In this document: positions 54,291 through 63,610 of the stretch, piece by piece
Layout of the letters: each line of letters begins with the position of its first letter
Position numbering within the stretch: the first letter of the stretch is position 1
NCBI GenBank assembly: GCA_003250355.1
Contig: QKGS01000067.1
Span: 228,319-292,318 of the forward strand
Reading direction: 5' to 3'
DNA from: Bacteroidota bacterium
GTDB lineage: Bacteria > Bacteroidota > Bacteroidia > Bacteroidales > SZUA-534
DNA: 64,000 nt
Notes under the pieces: generated by a model
What the model was told of the DNA's origin: nothing
Databases searched by the model: none
The model's input: only the letters and a program-made list of their open reading frames with translations
Position numbers and translations under genes: made by a program

Positions 54291-55022
54291 ATGAATATAA
54301 TAACAGTAAAGAACCTTGTAAAAAAATTCGGTAGTTTCACTGCCAACGACAATCTGAATTTTGAAGTCAGAAAGGGAGAAATATTTGGTTTTTTGGGAGC
54401 TAATGGAGCAGGCAAAACTACAGCTATTAGAATACTTTGCGGTTTATCGACCCCAACATCGGGTGAAATTAGTGTTGCCGGTTACAATGTATATACGCAA
54501 ACCGAAGAACTGAAGAAAAACATAGGCTACATGAGTCAGAAATTCTCGCTTTACGAAGACCTTACTATTTATGAAAATATAGAACTATATGGTGGTATAT
54601 ATGGCTTAGGACTAAAAAAAATAAAACACCGCACAACAGAACTGCTATCCAATTTGAAAATGTATGAACTTAAAGATACGCTAATTGGAAAATTACCATT
54701 GGGATGGAAACAAAAACTGGCATTTTCAGTAGCTATGTTACACGAACCTGCCATAGTATTTCTCGATGAACCAACAGGTGGTGTTGACCCGGTTACACGC
54801 CGTCAGTTTTGGGATTTGATATATGAAGCATCGAACAGCGGGGTAACAATATTTGTAACCACACACTACATGGACGAAGCCGAATATTGCGACCGCGTTA
54901 CAATTATGAACAACGGTATAATAGAAGCTTTGGATACTCCTAATAATCTTAAAGAAAAATATAGTGCTAAAAATATGAACGAAGTATTTATAAAAATAGC
55001 ACGCCCCAATATTACCCATTAA
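54291..55022 (+). CDS. ABC transporter ATPase 2 with altered signature (YbhF C-half-like)
   Basis: 243 residues. Walker A GANGAGKTT (36-44), Walker B IVFLDEPTGGVDP. The signature motif is LPLGWKQKL (135-143) in place of LSGG, the same substitution seen in the second half of YbhF. The two ATPases therefore likely form a heterodimer with one full and one degenerate ATP site. It is co-transcribed with the permeases. Confidence 0.92.
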   Translation: MNIITVKNLVKKFGSFTANDNLNFEVRKGEIFGFLGANGAGKTTAIRILCGLSTPTSGEISVAGYNVYTQTEELKKNIGYMSQKFSLYEDLTIYENIELYGGIYGLGLKKIKHRTTELLSNLKMYELKDTLIGKLPLGWKQKLAFSVAMLHEPAIVFLDEPTGGVDPVTRRQFWDLIYEASNSGVTIFVTTHYMDEAEYCDRVTIMNNGIIEALDTPNNLKEKYSAKNMNEVFIKIARPNITH

Positions 55023-55025
55023 ACA

Positions 55026-56129
55026 ATGAAAAAATTTCTGTCATTCATAAAAAAAGAATTCCTACACATATTTCGCGATGTGCGAACTCTGATTATAATA
55101 TTCGGTATACCGATAGCAGAAATACTCATATTCGGGTTTGCAATAAATACCGACATAAAAGATGCACGAATAGCAATACTCGACCTTTCAAAAGATGCAA
55201 CAACACAACAAATAACCAATAAATTACTATCATCAGGTTATTTTATGTTAGAAACACACTTACAAACAAGTGACCAAATAGAAGAAATATTCCGTGCCGG
55301 GAGAGTTAAAGAAGTTATAGTATTTGAACAAAACTTTGCAAAAAGACTCGAAGCCGAAGGCAAAGCCGACATTCAACTTATACTCGATGCATCGGAACCT
55401 AATACAGCCAACATACTACAAGGCTACACATCAAACATTATTTACACTTATGTAAATGAGCTAAATAACCTTTTGCCTCAGAATATAGTAATAAACTCAA
55501 CTGTTCGAATGCAATACAACCCCGGCATGAAAAGTGTATTCATGTTTGTGCCCGGCACTATGGCTATTATATTAATTCTAATATCGGCCCTTATGACATC
55601 GGTAACTATAACACGTGAAAAGGAGCTGGGCACTATGGAAGTATTACTTGTATCGCCACTGCACCCTACACATATTATATTGGGTAAAGTAACACCGTAT
55701 TTGGTTCTTTCGTTTATAAATGTGATTTCTATATTGGGGCTGGCATACTTTGTATTTGGCTTACCAATAAAAGGGAACCTTTTTCTGTTAATTGCAGAGT
55801 GCTTGCTGTTTATTTTTCTGTCGTTATCGCTAGGGATACTAATATCAACTGTTAGTAAAACTATGCAACAGGCTATGTTAATATCAATGATTGGTCTTAT
55901 GATGCCAAGTATGTTGCTGTCGGGTTTTATATTCCCTGTCGAAAATATGCCTGATATTCTTTATTACATAAGCTTTGCAATGCCTCCCCGATGGTTTATT
56001 GAAATAGTTAAAGACATAATGATAAAAGGGAGCGGGCTACAAATGGTTTGGGAAGAGACGCTTATACTTATTGGAATGACACTATTCTTTATTGCAATGA
56101 GTATAAGAAAATTTAAAATAAGACTATGA
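55026..56129 (+). CDS. ABC-2 type permease 1 (YbhS-like)
   Basis: 367 residues. One N-terminal transmembrane segment, a large periplasmic domain (about 45-175), then five transmembrane segments (from VPGTMAIILILISALMTSV). EKELGTMEVLLVSPLHP is the conserved cytoplasmic motif of ABC-2 exporters. It starts three bases after the ATPase 2 stop, so coupled expression is likely. Confidence 0.92.
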   Translation: MKKFLSFIKKEFLHIFRDVRTLIIIFGIPIAEILIFGFAINTDIKDARIAILDLSKDATTQQITNKLLSSGYFMLETHLQTSDQIEEIFRAGRVKEVIVFEQNFAKRLEAEGKADIQLILDASEPNTANILQGYTSNIIYTYVNELNNLLPQNIVINSTVRMQYNPGMKSVFMFVPGTMAIILILISALMTSVTITREKELGTMEVLLVSPLHPTHIILGKVTPYLVLSFINVISILGLAYFVFGLPIKGNLFLLIAECLLFIFLSLSLGILISTVSKTMQQAMLISMIGLMMPSMLLSGFIFPVENMPDILYYISFAMPPRWFIEIVKDIMIKGSGLQMVWEETLILIGMTLFFIAMSIRKFKIRL

Positions 56130-56207
56130 TAATGTACGAACTCAAAATACGGAACTCATAAGTAAAGATGTGAGAATATGGAAATGAGGTAATTTTAGAA
56201 TTATAGT

Positions 56208-57326
56208 ATGAAAACACTAATATTTTTAATCAGAAAAGAATTTCGGCAAATAAAGAGGAATAAAGTATTGCTCCCTATAATATTTATAATGCCAATATTG
56301 CAACTGCTAATATTAGTTCATGCTACAACATTTCAAATACGTAACGTTAACATAGGTGTGGTAGATAACGATAAAAGTACAACCTCGCTCAACCTGATAA
56401 ATACCCTTGGGGCTTCGGAATTTTTTTCCATAACAGCATTTCCGGCTCATATTTCAGAAGCTGAGAGTATGCTGGCTAAAAGCCAAATAGATATGATTAT
56501 GGTTATTCCGCAAAACTTTGGCAGTAATTTGGTTCGAGAAAAACAAGCCGACATTCAATTTATACCCAATGCCATAAATGTCAATTTTGCTACACTTGCA
56601 TACTCATATGCTACTATGGTATTACGCAGTTTCAACATACGCATTATTACTGAAACCACACCGACAATAATGCCTGTACAACACAAAGTAGTAAATATAA
56701 TTCCACGATACTATTTCAACTCCGAAATGAATTATAAATGGTATATGTTTCCGGGTATAATGGTTATTCTTATAACTATGATCGGTTTGTTTTTATCGGG
56801 TTTGAATTTGGTAAGAGAGAAAGAAATTGGCACCAGCGAACAACTAAATGTAACCCCCATAAAAAAACACCACTTTATTTTAGCCAAGCTAATACCATTC
56901 TTAATTATTGGTTTACTTGAACTTACGCTTGCCACTGTGTTAGGAATTTTAGTTTACAACGTCCCATTTGAAGGAAATTTTTTAGTATTGGTAGGGTTTA
57001 CTTTTATTTATCTGTTTGTAGTATTAGGTATTGGATTATTAATATCGACAATGGCAAACACTCAACAACAAATGATGTTTGTAGCGTTCTTTGTAGTAAT
57101 AATTTTTATACTGCTAAGCGGAATATTTACACCTGCTGAAAGTATGCCAAACTGGGTTCAGAAACTTAATGTAATAAACCCTATTGCGTATTTTATGAAG
57201 GTTATTCGTATGGTTATGCTAAAAGGTTCAGGAATTAACAATCTTATACATGAACTTATATCAATGACTATATACGCAATAATTGTATTATCGCTGGCAA
57301 CCTTTCGATACAGAAAGACATCATAA
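56208..57326 (+). CDS. ABC-2 type permease 2 (YbhR-like)
   Basis: 372 residues, paralogous to the preceding permease: N-terminal helix, periplasmic domain, five transmembrane segments and the cytoplasmic motif REKEIGTSEQLNVTPIKK. Together they form a heterodimeric exporter, as with YbhR/YbhS. A 78-base spacer with no gene separates the two; it contains short sequence repeats resembling the spacer before ATPase 2. Confidence 0.92.
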   Translation: MKTLIFLIRKEFRQIKRNKVLLPIIFIMPILQLLILVHATTFQIRNVNIGVVDNDKSTTSLNLINTLGASEFFSITAFPAHISEAESMLAKSQIDMIMVIPQNFGSNLVREKQADIQFIPNAINVNFATLAYSYATMVLRSFNIRIITETTPTIMPVQHKVVNIIPRYYFNSEMNYKWYMFPGIMVILITMIGLFLSGLNLVREKEIGTSEQLNVTPIKKHHFILAKLIPFLIIGLLELTLATVLGILVYNVPFEGNFLVLVGFTFIYLFVVLGIGLLISTMANTQQQMMFVAFFVVIIFILLSGIFTPAESMPNWVQKLNVINPIAYFMKVIRMVMLKGSGINNLIHELISMTIYAIIVLSLATFRYRKTS

Positions 57327-57374
57327 ATGAGACGAATAAAATATTATAGGACATAAAATTAAAACCCCTTAGTC

Positions 57375-57605
57375 ATGAGCAACGATTTATCACTTTACAA
57401 AATATTTCGCAAAATGGGCGTTGAGCGAAATGAAATAAGCTTAAATACCAGCCTGAGCAAAGATTTATGCTTCGATAATTTTGACATGAACATATTCTTA
57501 TTCTTTTTAGAATCGAGATTCGACATAAACATAAACGAAGAAGATGTTCCAAAACTGCAAACAGTTGGTAAAACACTTGAATTTGTTAAGAATAGACAAA
57601 AATAA
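57375..57605 (+). CDS. Acyl-carrier-protein-like protein lacking the phosphopantetheine serine
   Basis: 76 residues. The ACP fold is recognisable: LSKDLCFDNFDMNIFLFFLESRF aligns with the DSLD-x2-E region, then FDININEEDVPKLQTVGKTLEFV matches the ACP C-terminal helices. The invariant Ser of DSL is N35 (DNFD), so it cannot carry a 4'-phosphopantetheine arm. It may be a scaffold, a regulator or a relic. It follows the exporter operon by 48 bases and abuts the convergent GT2 gene. Confidence 0.8.
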   Translation: MSNDLSLYKIFRKMGVERNEISLNTSLSKDLCFDNFDMNIFLFFLESRFDININEEDVPKLQTVGKTLEFVKNRQK

Positions 57606-58712
57606 TTACCATCTTTTTTTAGAATAAAAACCTACAACAGCCGAATAGGCTACAATAAATGCGTGAATGAGTTCAAAGTAGGGGGATAAACTTAGTAAGT
57701 TCACCGATTTAAACAGATTGGCAGATTGTTTTAAAAAATGCCAATCTGTTGCTGTTTTAACCCCTAATATAACAAGCACCGGTATGTAAAAAACTATTTT
57801 GAAAGGTATTGCCAAAATACCACATACCAAAAGCAAATTAACCGCCAAAACAACAGCACCGGTAAATTTAGTATCATTATCGTAGTATCCTTTTGCTTTC
57901 GAAGCCCACCGTGCTTTTCGCCTTACATACTCCTTAAAGGTTTTACTGCTTTGTGTTTCAACAACAGTTTCCTCCGATTTTATAAAATGTATGTCATTGT
58001 TATATTTCTTTTTCATAGCATGAAGCAGAAATACATCATCGCCCGATAAATATTTTAAATTGTAAGGATCCTCAAATTCGTTAAAAGCACTTTTGGAAAA
58101 TGCCATATTGGCTCCATTACACATAATAGCATGATTAATGCCAATAGCCCCAGCCCCGGATGTTACGTAGCTTAACAGCTCCATTTGCTGAAACTTTTGA
58201 AATATAGAATCGGCATTTCGGTATTTAACCCCACCTGCCAACAACTTAGGCGAATACTCTGTAAAATAAGCTGCAATATGCATAAGCCAATGCTCATGGT
58301 GAGTACAATCGGCATCGGTTGTAACTATTATATCGCCCTTTGCCTCACTAATAGCTTGAAGTAATGCCTGTTTTTTACCTCTTTCGGTAGCATTTATTAA
58401 CTGCACTCTCATATACTTTTCAGCATATTTACTTGCTATATGAACTGAATTATCGGTTGAATGGTCGTTTATAGCAATAATTTCAACTAACCCGGTTTGT
58501 ATTTTTTGATTAACAATACTCCTTAAACAATTATCCAATACCGATTCCTCGTTATGAAATGGTACTATTACCGTTATTTTTAAATTAAATACCGACTTGC
58601 CAGGCTTAAATAACTCAATACTGTTCCAACCATTAGAAAACCATAGAATCAATGCCCCGTATAGTATAAGAAATACTATTGTCATAAGCCAGTACCACTG
58701 AAAAAAGCTCAT
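57606..58712 (-). CDS. Membrane-anchored GT2 glycosyltransferase
   Basis: 368 residues. An N-terminal transmembrane segment, GT2 domain (ITVIVPFHNEESVLDNCLRSI, DxD in VTTDADCTH, then GDDVFLL and RRKARWASKAKG), and C-terminal membrane helices (VLAVNLLLVCGILAIPFKIVFYIPVLVILG). Resembles processive or lipid-linked sugar transferases. Substrate unknown. Its stop codon touches that of the ACP-like gene on the other strand. Confidence 0.9.
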   Translation of the reverse strand: MSFFQWYWLMTIVFLILYGALILWFSNGWNSIELFKPGKSVFNLKITVIVPFHNEESVLDNCLRSIVNQKIQTGLVEIIAINDHSTDNSVHIASKYAEKYMRVQLINATERGKKQALLQAISEAKGDIIVTTDADCTHHEHWLMHIAAYFTEYSPKLLAGGVKYRNADSIFQKFQQMELLSYVTSGAGAIGINHAIMCNGANMAFSKSAFNEFEDPYNLKYLSGDDVFLLHAMKKKYNNDIHFIKSEETVVETQSSKTFKEYVRRKARWASKAKGYYDNDTKFTGAVVLAVNLLLVCGILAIPFKIVFYIPVLVILGVKTATDWHFLKQSANLFKSVNLLSLSPYFELIHAFIVAYSAVVGFYSKKRW

Positions 58713-59044
58713 ATAAAATGCTTTAAAATATTTGAAGCAATATTATAAATTATTAAGTGATAAATAATGTGTTTACTGAAGCTAAAAAAATAAAAATCAT
58801 TGGTGTCCGGTTTATTTTTTGAATCATTTTTAAACTACACTATTAAACTATTAGTGTAAATAAACTATAGTTTAATCACTATTCCGTTTTTTGTCAAAAC
58901 TTATAAACCAAAATATGACGTAAACCAACTTATACTATAAGAGTAGTATTTACTCTAAAAAATTCTTGCCCTGATTTGTATTAACTATAATATTTGTAAT
59001 ATTGCTTGTATATAATAAAAAACTAACTAAACACAACTACTTGT
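58713..59044. other. Intergenic region with operator-like repeats
   Basis: A 330-base AT-rich gap without a gene. It carries the TTAAACTA array at 58830-58875 and another small hairpin AGAGTAGTATTTACTCT near 58940. No full -33/-7 promoter was found, but TATAATATTTG (about 58987-58997) is near a -7 match. Confidence 0.5.
58830..58875. repeat. TTAAACTA operator-like array
   Basis: TTAAACTA occurs at 58830 and 58843, a variant (ATAAACTA) at 58860, and the inverted form TAGTTTAA at 58868. TAAACTATAGTTTA (58861-58874) is a perfect 14-base palindrome, and ACACTA...TAGTGT (58837-58857) gives a second inverted pair. It is probably a protein binding array controlling the divergent or downstream gene. 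Confidence 0.5.
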
Positions 59045-59281
59045 ATGACTAACGATTTACTGCGTGAACAGGTTTTAGAAATAGTAAATAACCAAATAGA
59101 AGCTAACGAGCCTAAAGAGACAAAGGAAGTATTTACAAAGCTTATTGAAAAGGGGCTGAGTTATAATGAGTCAATTGAACTTATAGGACAGTGTGTGGCT
59201 TTTGAAATATTCAATGCCACAAAAAGCGGCAAAGGCTATAACAGTGAACGCTATATAAAAAAATTAAAAAGCTTGTATTAA
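59045..59281 (+). CDS. Small helical protein of unknown function
   Basis: 78 residues. The pattern EANEPKETKEVFTKLIEKGLSYNESIELIGQCVAFEIFNATKSG followed by RYIKKLKSLY matches a widespread uncharacterised small helical family in bacteria, often alone or fused to metal-binding proteins. No signal. Its upstream region contains the TTAAACTA operator array, so regulation is likely tight. Convergent with the MscS gene. Confidence 0.75.
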   Translation: MTNDLLREQVLEIVNNQIEANEPKETKEVFTKLIEKGLSYNESIELIGQCVAFEIFNATKSGKGYNSERYIKKLKSLY

Positions 59282-59288
59282 TTTGTCC

Positions 59289-61148
59289 CTACTTATTACT
59301 AAAGTTAAACCCCGGAGCTTTATAATCTTCGGGCAGGTAATCTTTTGGGACAGCCATAGCGTTACCATCGCGTGCTGCACGGTAATGGGGTGAAAGTATC
59401 TCAATACCTGCTTCATTAAAGCCATCCTGAATATTCTGGTGTAGCTCACTATATATCTGCGGTTGCTTATCGGGTTCGTTAGTGTGCGCATTGAGCTGAT
59501 ACGAAACATAAAAATCGTCGAGACTTGTTTGCAATACAAACGGAGCTATTTCAAGATTCAGATTCCCGGTAATTTTAGCAGCATTAATCAGAATCTGATG
59601 TACTTGTCGCCATGGCACATCGTAGCCTATGGTTACTGTTGTATGTACAACCAACCCCCCTTGAATTTTTGAATTACTGTAATTTATTACATTCGACGAT
59701 AGAATATTGGAATTAGGAATAGTTATAAACTCTTTTTTTGGGGTTCTTATTCTTGTAACAAAAGGGGTTTTTTCAACAACATTGCCAACCACTTCGCCTA
59801 TTTTAATACGGTCGCCCAACTTAAAAGGTCGCATATAAGTTATTACAAGTCCGGCTACAATATTTCCAATAATTGACGATGAGCCAAGAGAAAAAACTAC
59901 CCCTATAAATACCGATACACCTTTAAAAACAGCAGAATCGGAACCTGGCAGATATGGAAATATTACTATAAACATAAATGCCAGAATAAGTAGCTTAACA
60001 ATATTATAGGTTGGTTTTGCCCAATCGGGATAAAAGCCCGGTAATTTGTAGTTTTCAGCTTCTATTTCGGAAGTTATATAACGCAAAAGCTTTAATATAT
60101 AACGGGTTATAAATACAATAACCGCTATTGTAATTAGTTTAGGCAAGTAACTTACCAATGCCGACAGTATTGAATTAACAGGGGTAGTAATATAACCAAA
60201 TAACACTTCGGCTAGTCGTTGTGTTAAAGGGAATATTAAAAACAAAATGGGTATGGAAATATAAAGCAACACTGCAATAACAACATAACGAACCAGTTTT
60301 AATAGAAATATAATTACTGAAGCTTGTTTATCGGCATCGAGTATTTCGTGTTTTTTAAATTTAACTCCGGTAAACCACTCCCCTCGTTTACTGAGTATAA
60401 GTTTGTTTACTTTATATTTAAAGAAACGGTTTATGAGAATAATCAGTGCTATTTGAACTATTACTACAAGTAGTGCAAGACCTATTTCTTTAAATACTTT
60501 ATAAAAGCTGCGGTCGCTTTTGTATTTAGCAATATCGGTAGTTATAGCAGCCTTATACCTGACTGCAATATCATTTTTGGGAGTATTGAACCACATTTCA
60601 TCGAGTTCGGTAATACTTATTACAACCTTGTCTTTAAAATATATTTCATACGTAGGGCCGTTATTAACTATTGCAAGAGTATCGGTTTTTAATATAAAAC
60701 TTCGATACACTTCATTAAGTCTTTTAGTAATTATATCGGCACGTTCCTGAGCCGATATTGAACCTATTTTTGTATACACAACAAACAGTGTATCTTTATG
60801 AATTATAATAGGATAACCTACCGCCTTGCTTTTCAGCAGAATTACCTCATTGGCCAGTTTTGCTTTTCTAATGGAATCGTTTCTTTTTATGGTGTTCAGC
60901 TCCCGCTCAAGCGATGCCCGTTTTGAACGTTCATAGCTTTTTAATTCTTCCATTTGCTTTAAAATAACAGCCCTGTTTATAGAGTCGGACATTTCAATAG
61001 AATCGGATTTTAAAATAAGTTCTACTGCTTTATCGGCAATTTGCGAATTTGCGGTATCTGTTACTACTTGCAAAGTATCGGGTTGGCAGTACGCATTTAG
61101 TGTTATAAATGTTAACACAAATAGCAACAGGCTGTTTTTAAGTTTCAT
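59289..61148 (-). CDS. Mechanosensitive ion channel MscS-type, large
   Basis: 619 residues. Signal peptide (LNAYCQ), a charged coiled-coil and mixed periplasmic domain (about 30-200), several transmembrane segments (200-400), and the MscS core. The pore helix is VFSLGSSSIIGNIVAGLVITYMRPFKLGDRIKIG, then FITIPNSNILSSNVINYS. It opens on membrane tension to release solutes. 24 bases after the second MscS gene, so one operon. Confidence 0.93.
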   Translation of the reverse strand: MKLKNSLLLFVLTFITLNAYCQPDTLQVVTDTANSQIADKAVELILKSDSIEMSDSINRAVILKQMEELKSYERSKRASLERELNTIKRNDSIRKAKLANEVILLKSKAVGYPIIIHKDTLFVVYTKIGSISAQERADIITKRLNEVYRSFILKTDTLAIVNNGPTYEIYFKDKVVISITELDEMWFNTPKNDIAVRYKAAITTDIAKYKSDRSFYKVFKEIGLALLVVIVQIALIILINRFFKYKVNKLILSKRGEWFTGVKFKKHEILDADKQASVIIFLLKLVRYVVIAVLLYISIPILFLIFPLTQRLAEVLFGYITTPVNSILSALVSYLPKLITIAVIVFITRYILKLLRYITSEIEAENYKLPGFYPDWAKPTYNIVKLLILAFMFIVIFPYLPGSDSAVFKGVSVFIGVVFSLGSSSIIGNIVAGLVITYMRPFKLGDRIKIGEVVGNVVEKTPFVTRIRTPKKEFITIPNSNILSSNVINYSNSKIQGGLVVHTTVTIGYDVPWRQVHQILINAAKITGNLNLEIAPFVLQTSLDDFYVSYQLNAHTNEPDKQPQIYSELHQNIQDGFNEAGIEILSPHYRAARDGNAMAVPKDYLPEDYKAPGFNFSNK

Positions 61149-61171
61149 ACATTAATAATCTTATATAAATA

Positions 61172-62029
61172 TCAATTCCCGGCAGTTATATTAATATGCT
61201 CATTACTATAGTTTTTAACCTCAACAATATTTGCCGGAAGGTAAATATTGTTCTTACCTAAAGCTTCAATAAGTGAAATCATTATTTTCGACTTTATTAC
61301 CAAATGGAATGCTTTCGATTTAGCCTCAAAGGTATCAATCCAGTATAAAATATTAATATTAACAGTACTTGCTGCCAACTCGTTCACTACAACTACAGGT
61401 TTTTTATCGCCTTGTAATACTTCACTAAAATTGGAAAGTGTAGTGTTAATAATATTAATTGCCATAGTTAAATTGGTAGTATAATCAACTCCAACAGTGA
61501 ACTCATATCGCAAATAACCGTCGATAGTATAATTGAATAATGGAGCTTTTAATATTTGAGAATTGGGAATAAATACATCTTTACCATCGAGTGTTTTTAT
61601 AACACTGTCACGCATATTTAATTCATTCACGTAACCTGTTATTCCCCCTATCTCTATTAAATCGCCTATTTTGAAAGGACTTTTAAAGGCCATTAAAATA
61701 CCCGACAGGAAGTTTTCGCCAATATCTTTGAACGCAAAACCAATAATAAAAGTAGTTATTCCTGCTCCTGCCATTATATGTTTTGCAATACTGCTAAGCC
61801 CAATTATATTCAAAAAAAACACTAACCCTGTTATGGTTATAGTTAATGCTATAATTTTACCTATAAAAACAGCCAACAACGGATTTTTTGTTTTGGGTTT
61901 AATTCTGGTTGTTACTGTTCTTTTTATTATCCATGAAATAAATATAAATGTTAAAAACACTACTATTCCTATGCTTAATGCAGGAATCATAGAGAGTAAC
62001 TTGCTGTATATGTGAATTAATTCGTTCAT
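61172..62029 (-). CDS. Mechanosensitive ion channel MscS-type, small
   Basis: 285 residues: three transmembrane segments and the MscS beta domain. GFAFKDIGENFLSGILMAFKSPFKIGDLIEIGGITGYV is the pore-lining helix and following turn; DVFIPNSQILKAPLFNYT marks the cytosolic domain. Near the size of E. coli MscS. First gene of a two-gene operon. Confidence 0.93.
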   Translation of the reverse strand: MNELIHIYSKLLSMIPALSIGIVVFLTFIFISWIIKRTVTTRIKPKTKNPLLAVFIGKIIALTITITGLVFFLNIIGLSSIAKHIMAGAGITTFIIGFAFKDIGENFLSGILMAFKSPFKIGDLIEIGGITGYVNELNMRDSVIKTLDGKDVFIPNSQILKAPLFNYTIDGYLRYEFTVGVDYTTNLTMAINIINTTLSNFSEVLQGDKKPVVVVNELAASTVNINILYWIDTFEAKSKAFHLVIKSKIMISLIEALGKNNIYLPANIVEVKNYSNEHINITAGN

Positions 62030-62140
62030 TTATATGTTTTTTTTCACTTAGGCAATTTAAGCATTCATTTGTAATAAAATCACCTATTTAATTATATATT
62101 AGCTTATAAATAATTGCTTAAAAACAACATTATAATAAGA

Positions 62141-62926
62141 ATGACTATCCGTAATATATTGCTAATACTTCTGCTTTTTAATTATTGGACCTCTAGCTGT
62201 CAGGAATTGGAGTTCGACGAGTTTGAATTTGTAAACATAGAGTCGAATAAAACAGAATATATATATGCAACAACAACTAATGAATTGTTGGTTTTAAATT
62301 TAAAAGGAGAAGTTTTACGCAGATACAGCAATATGCAGTATGGCCCGCTAAGCTCTATTGATGTTTCAGACCCATTGAAGCTTTTGCTTTTTTACAAAGA
62401 GAGCAATATGGTAATTATGCTAAATAAACAATTGGCTGAAATAAACAGTCCGGTAATTATTGACGATATAGCCGAATATGAAGCAAAACTGGTATGTAGG
62501 TCAAATAAAGGTGGTTTTTGGATATACGACGAGTTATCGCAATCAGTAATTTATATAAATGCCGGACGAATTACTGAACTACAATCACAATCTATAAATT
62601 CGTTAACTGATGCAAAAGAGCCTTTGTATATTTTTGAGAGCGACAGCAAAGTATTATTAACTATGGAGAACGGTTCTACCTTAGTTTTCGATGCATTTGC
62701 AACATATTTAAACAAATTATACATAACTGTTTTGTCAAATGTAATATCGCAAAATAATACAATACAGTTTTGGGATGGTATATGCTATACCAACTACAAT
62801 TTTTTGTCAAAGAGTATTGAACCTATTTGCAACACAGAGTATAATAAAGCAGTAAAAGTAAATAGCAAATGGGTTTTACTTAAAAATAAGAAGATATATA
62901 TTGCAGATTCTTTAAAGACCGATTAA
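62141..62926 (+). CDS. Conserved Bacteroidota exported protein
   Basis: 261 residues from ATG 62141, just ahead of a signal peptide (LLILLLFNYWTSSC); a TTG at 62114 would add nine residues. The Cys in SSC may be a lipobox. Beta-propeller-like pattern: GEVLRRYSNMQYGPLSSIDV, KLLLFYKESNMVIMLNKQL, GGFWIYDELSQSVIYI. The family is common next to HAD or tRNA genes in Bacteroidota but has no known function. The next gene's promoter overlaps its stop codon. Confidence 0.8.
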   Translation: MTIRNILLILLLFNYWTSSCQELEFDEFEFVNIESNKTEYIYATTTNELLVLNLKGEVLRRYSNMQYGPLSSIDVSDPLKLLLFYKESNMVIMLNKQLAEINSPVIIDDIAEYEAKLVCRSNKGGFWIYDELSQSVIYINAGRITELQSQSINSLTDAKEPLYIFESDSKVLLTMENGSTLVFDAFATYLNKLYITVLSNVISQNNTIQFWDGICYTNYNFLSKSIEPICNTEYNKAVKVNSKWVLLKNKKIYIADSLKTD

Positions 62927-62931
62927 ATTTG
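62901..62931 (+). promoter_or_regulatory. Promoter for the HAD gene, inside the upstream gene
   Basis: TTG (62901-62903), 20 bases, TAAATTTG (62924-62931). The -7 box overlaps the stop codon of the preceding gene. Confidence 0.7.
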
Positions 62932-62950
62932 CACTCTCTTATTTAATAAA

Positions 62951-63598
62951 ATGGATGCAAGAACAATAATATGGGATTTTAACGGCACCCTTTTAAACGA
63001 TGTAGATATATGTGTAGAGTCTGTAAACCATATTCTTACAAAGCGTAACCTCCCTGAAATAGATATATCAACATATTTGGAACGCTTTTCGTTTCCCGTA
63101 GTGGATTTTTACAAAACACTTGGATTTGACTTTAGCCAAGAACCATTTGAAAAGTCGGCATTTGAATATATTAGTTATTATAAAAAAGAGAACTACAGAG
63201 CAAAATTATTTCCGGAAATTATAGGCTTACTAAAACTTGCAAAAGAGAGAGGCTATAAGCAGACAGTTCTTTCGGCAATGGAAGAAGAGTCGTTGAAAAA
63301 AATGCTGTCGGATTTGGGAATAATAGAATACTTCGATTATGTAGCCGGTATTGATAATCATTTGGCTGCGGGCAAAATAGAACGTGGCATACGAATGATT
63401 ACTGAGAACAGTATAAATAAACACAATGCCATATTAATAGGCGACACTATTCACGACGCAGAGGTTGCTGAAGAGCTTGGTATTAAAAGCATACTGGTAG
63501 CAAAGGGGCACTACTCAAAAAAGCGGTTAAGTATTAATAACAATACTGTACTAAACAACCACTCAGAATTGACTAACATATTAAATTCGCAAAACTAA
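62951..63598 (+). CDS. HAD-superfamily hydrolase (phosphoglycolate phosphatase-like)
   Basis: 215 residues. Motif I is WDFNGTL, with the nucleophile Asp but Asn where the general acid/base Asp (DxD) usually sits. That is typical of the WDxNGT subgroup. Motif II is VLSAM, motif III K in AAGKIERG and motif IV GDTIHDAEVAEELG. Likely cytosolic phosphatase, substrate unknown. Short gap to semiSWEET. Confidence 0.9.
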   Translation: MDARTIIWDFNGTLLNDVDICVESVNHILTKRNLPEIDISTYLERFSFPVVDFYKTLGFDFSQEPFEKSAFEYISYYKKENYRAKLFPEIIGLLKLAKERGYKQTVLSAMEEESLKKMLSDLGIIEYFDYVAGIDNHLAAGKIERGIRMITENSINKHNAILIGDTIHDAEVAEELGIKSILVAKGHYSKKRLSINNNTVLNNHSELTNILNSQN

Positions 63599-63610
63599 TT
63601 TTCACTTTAA

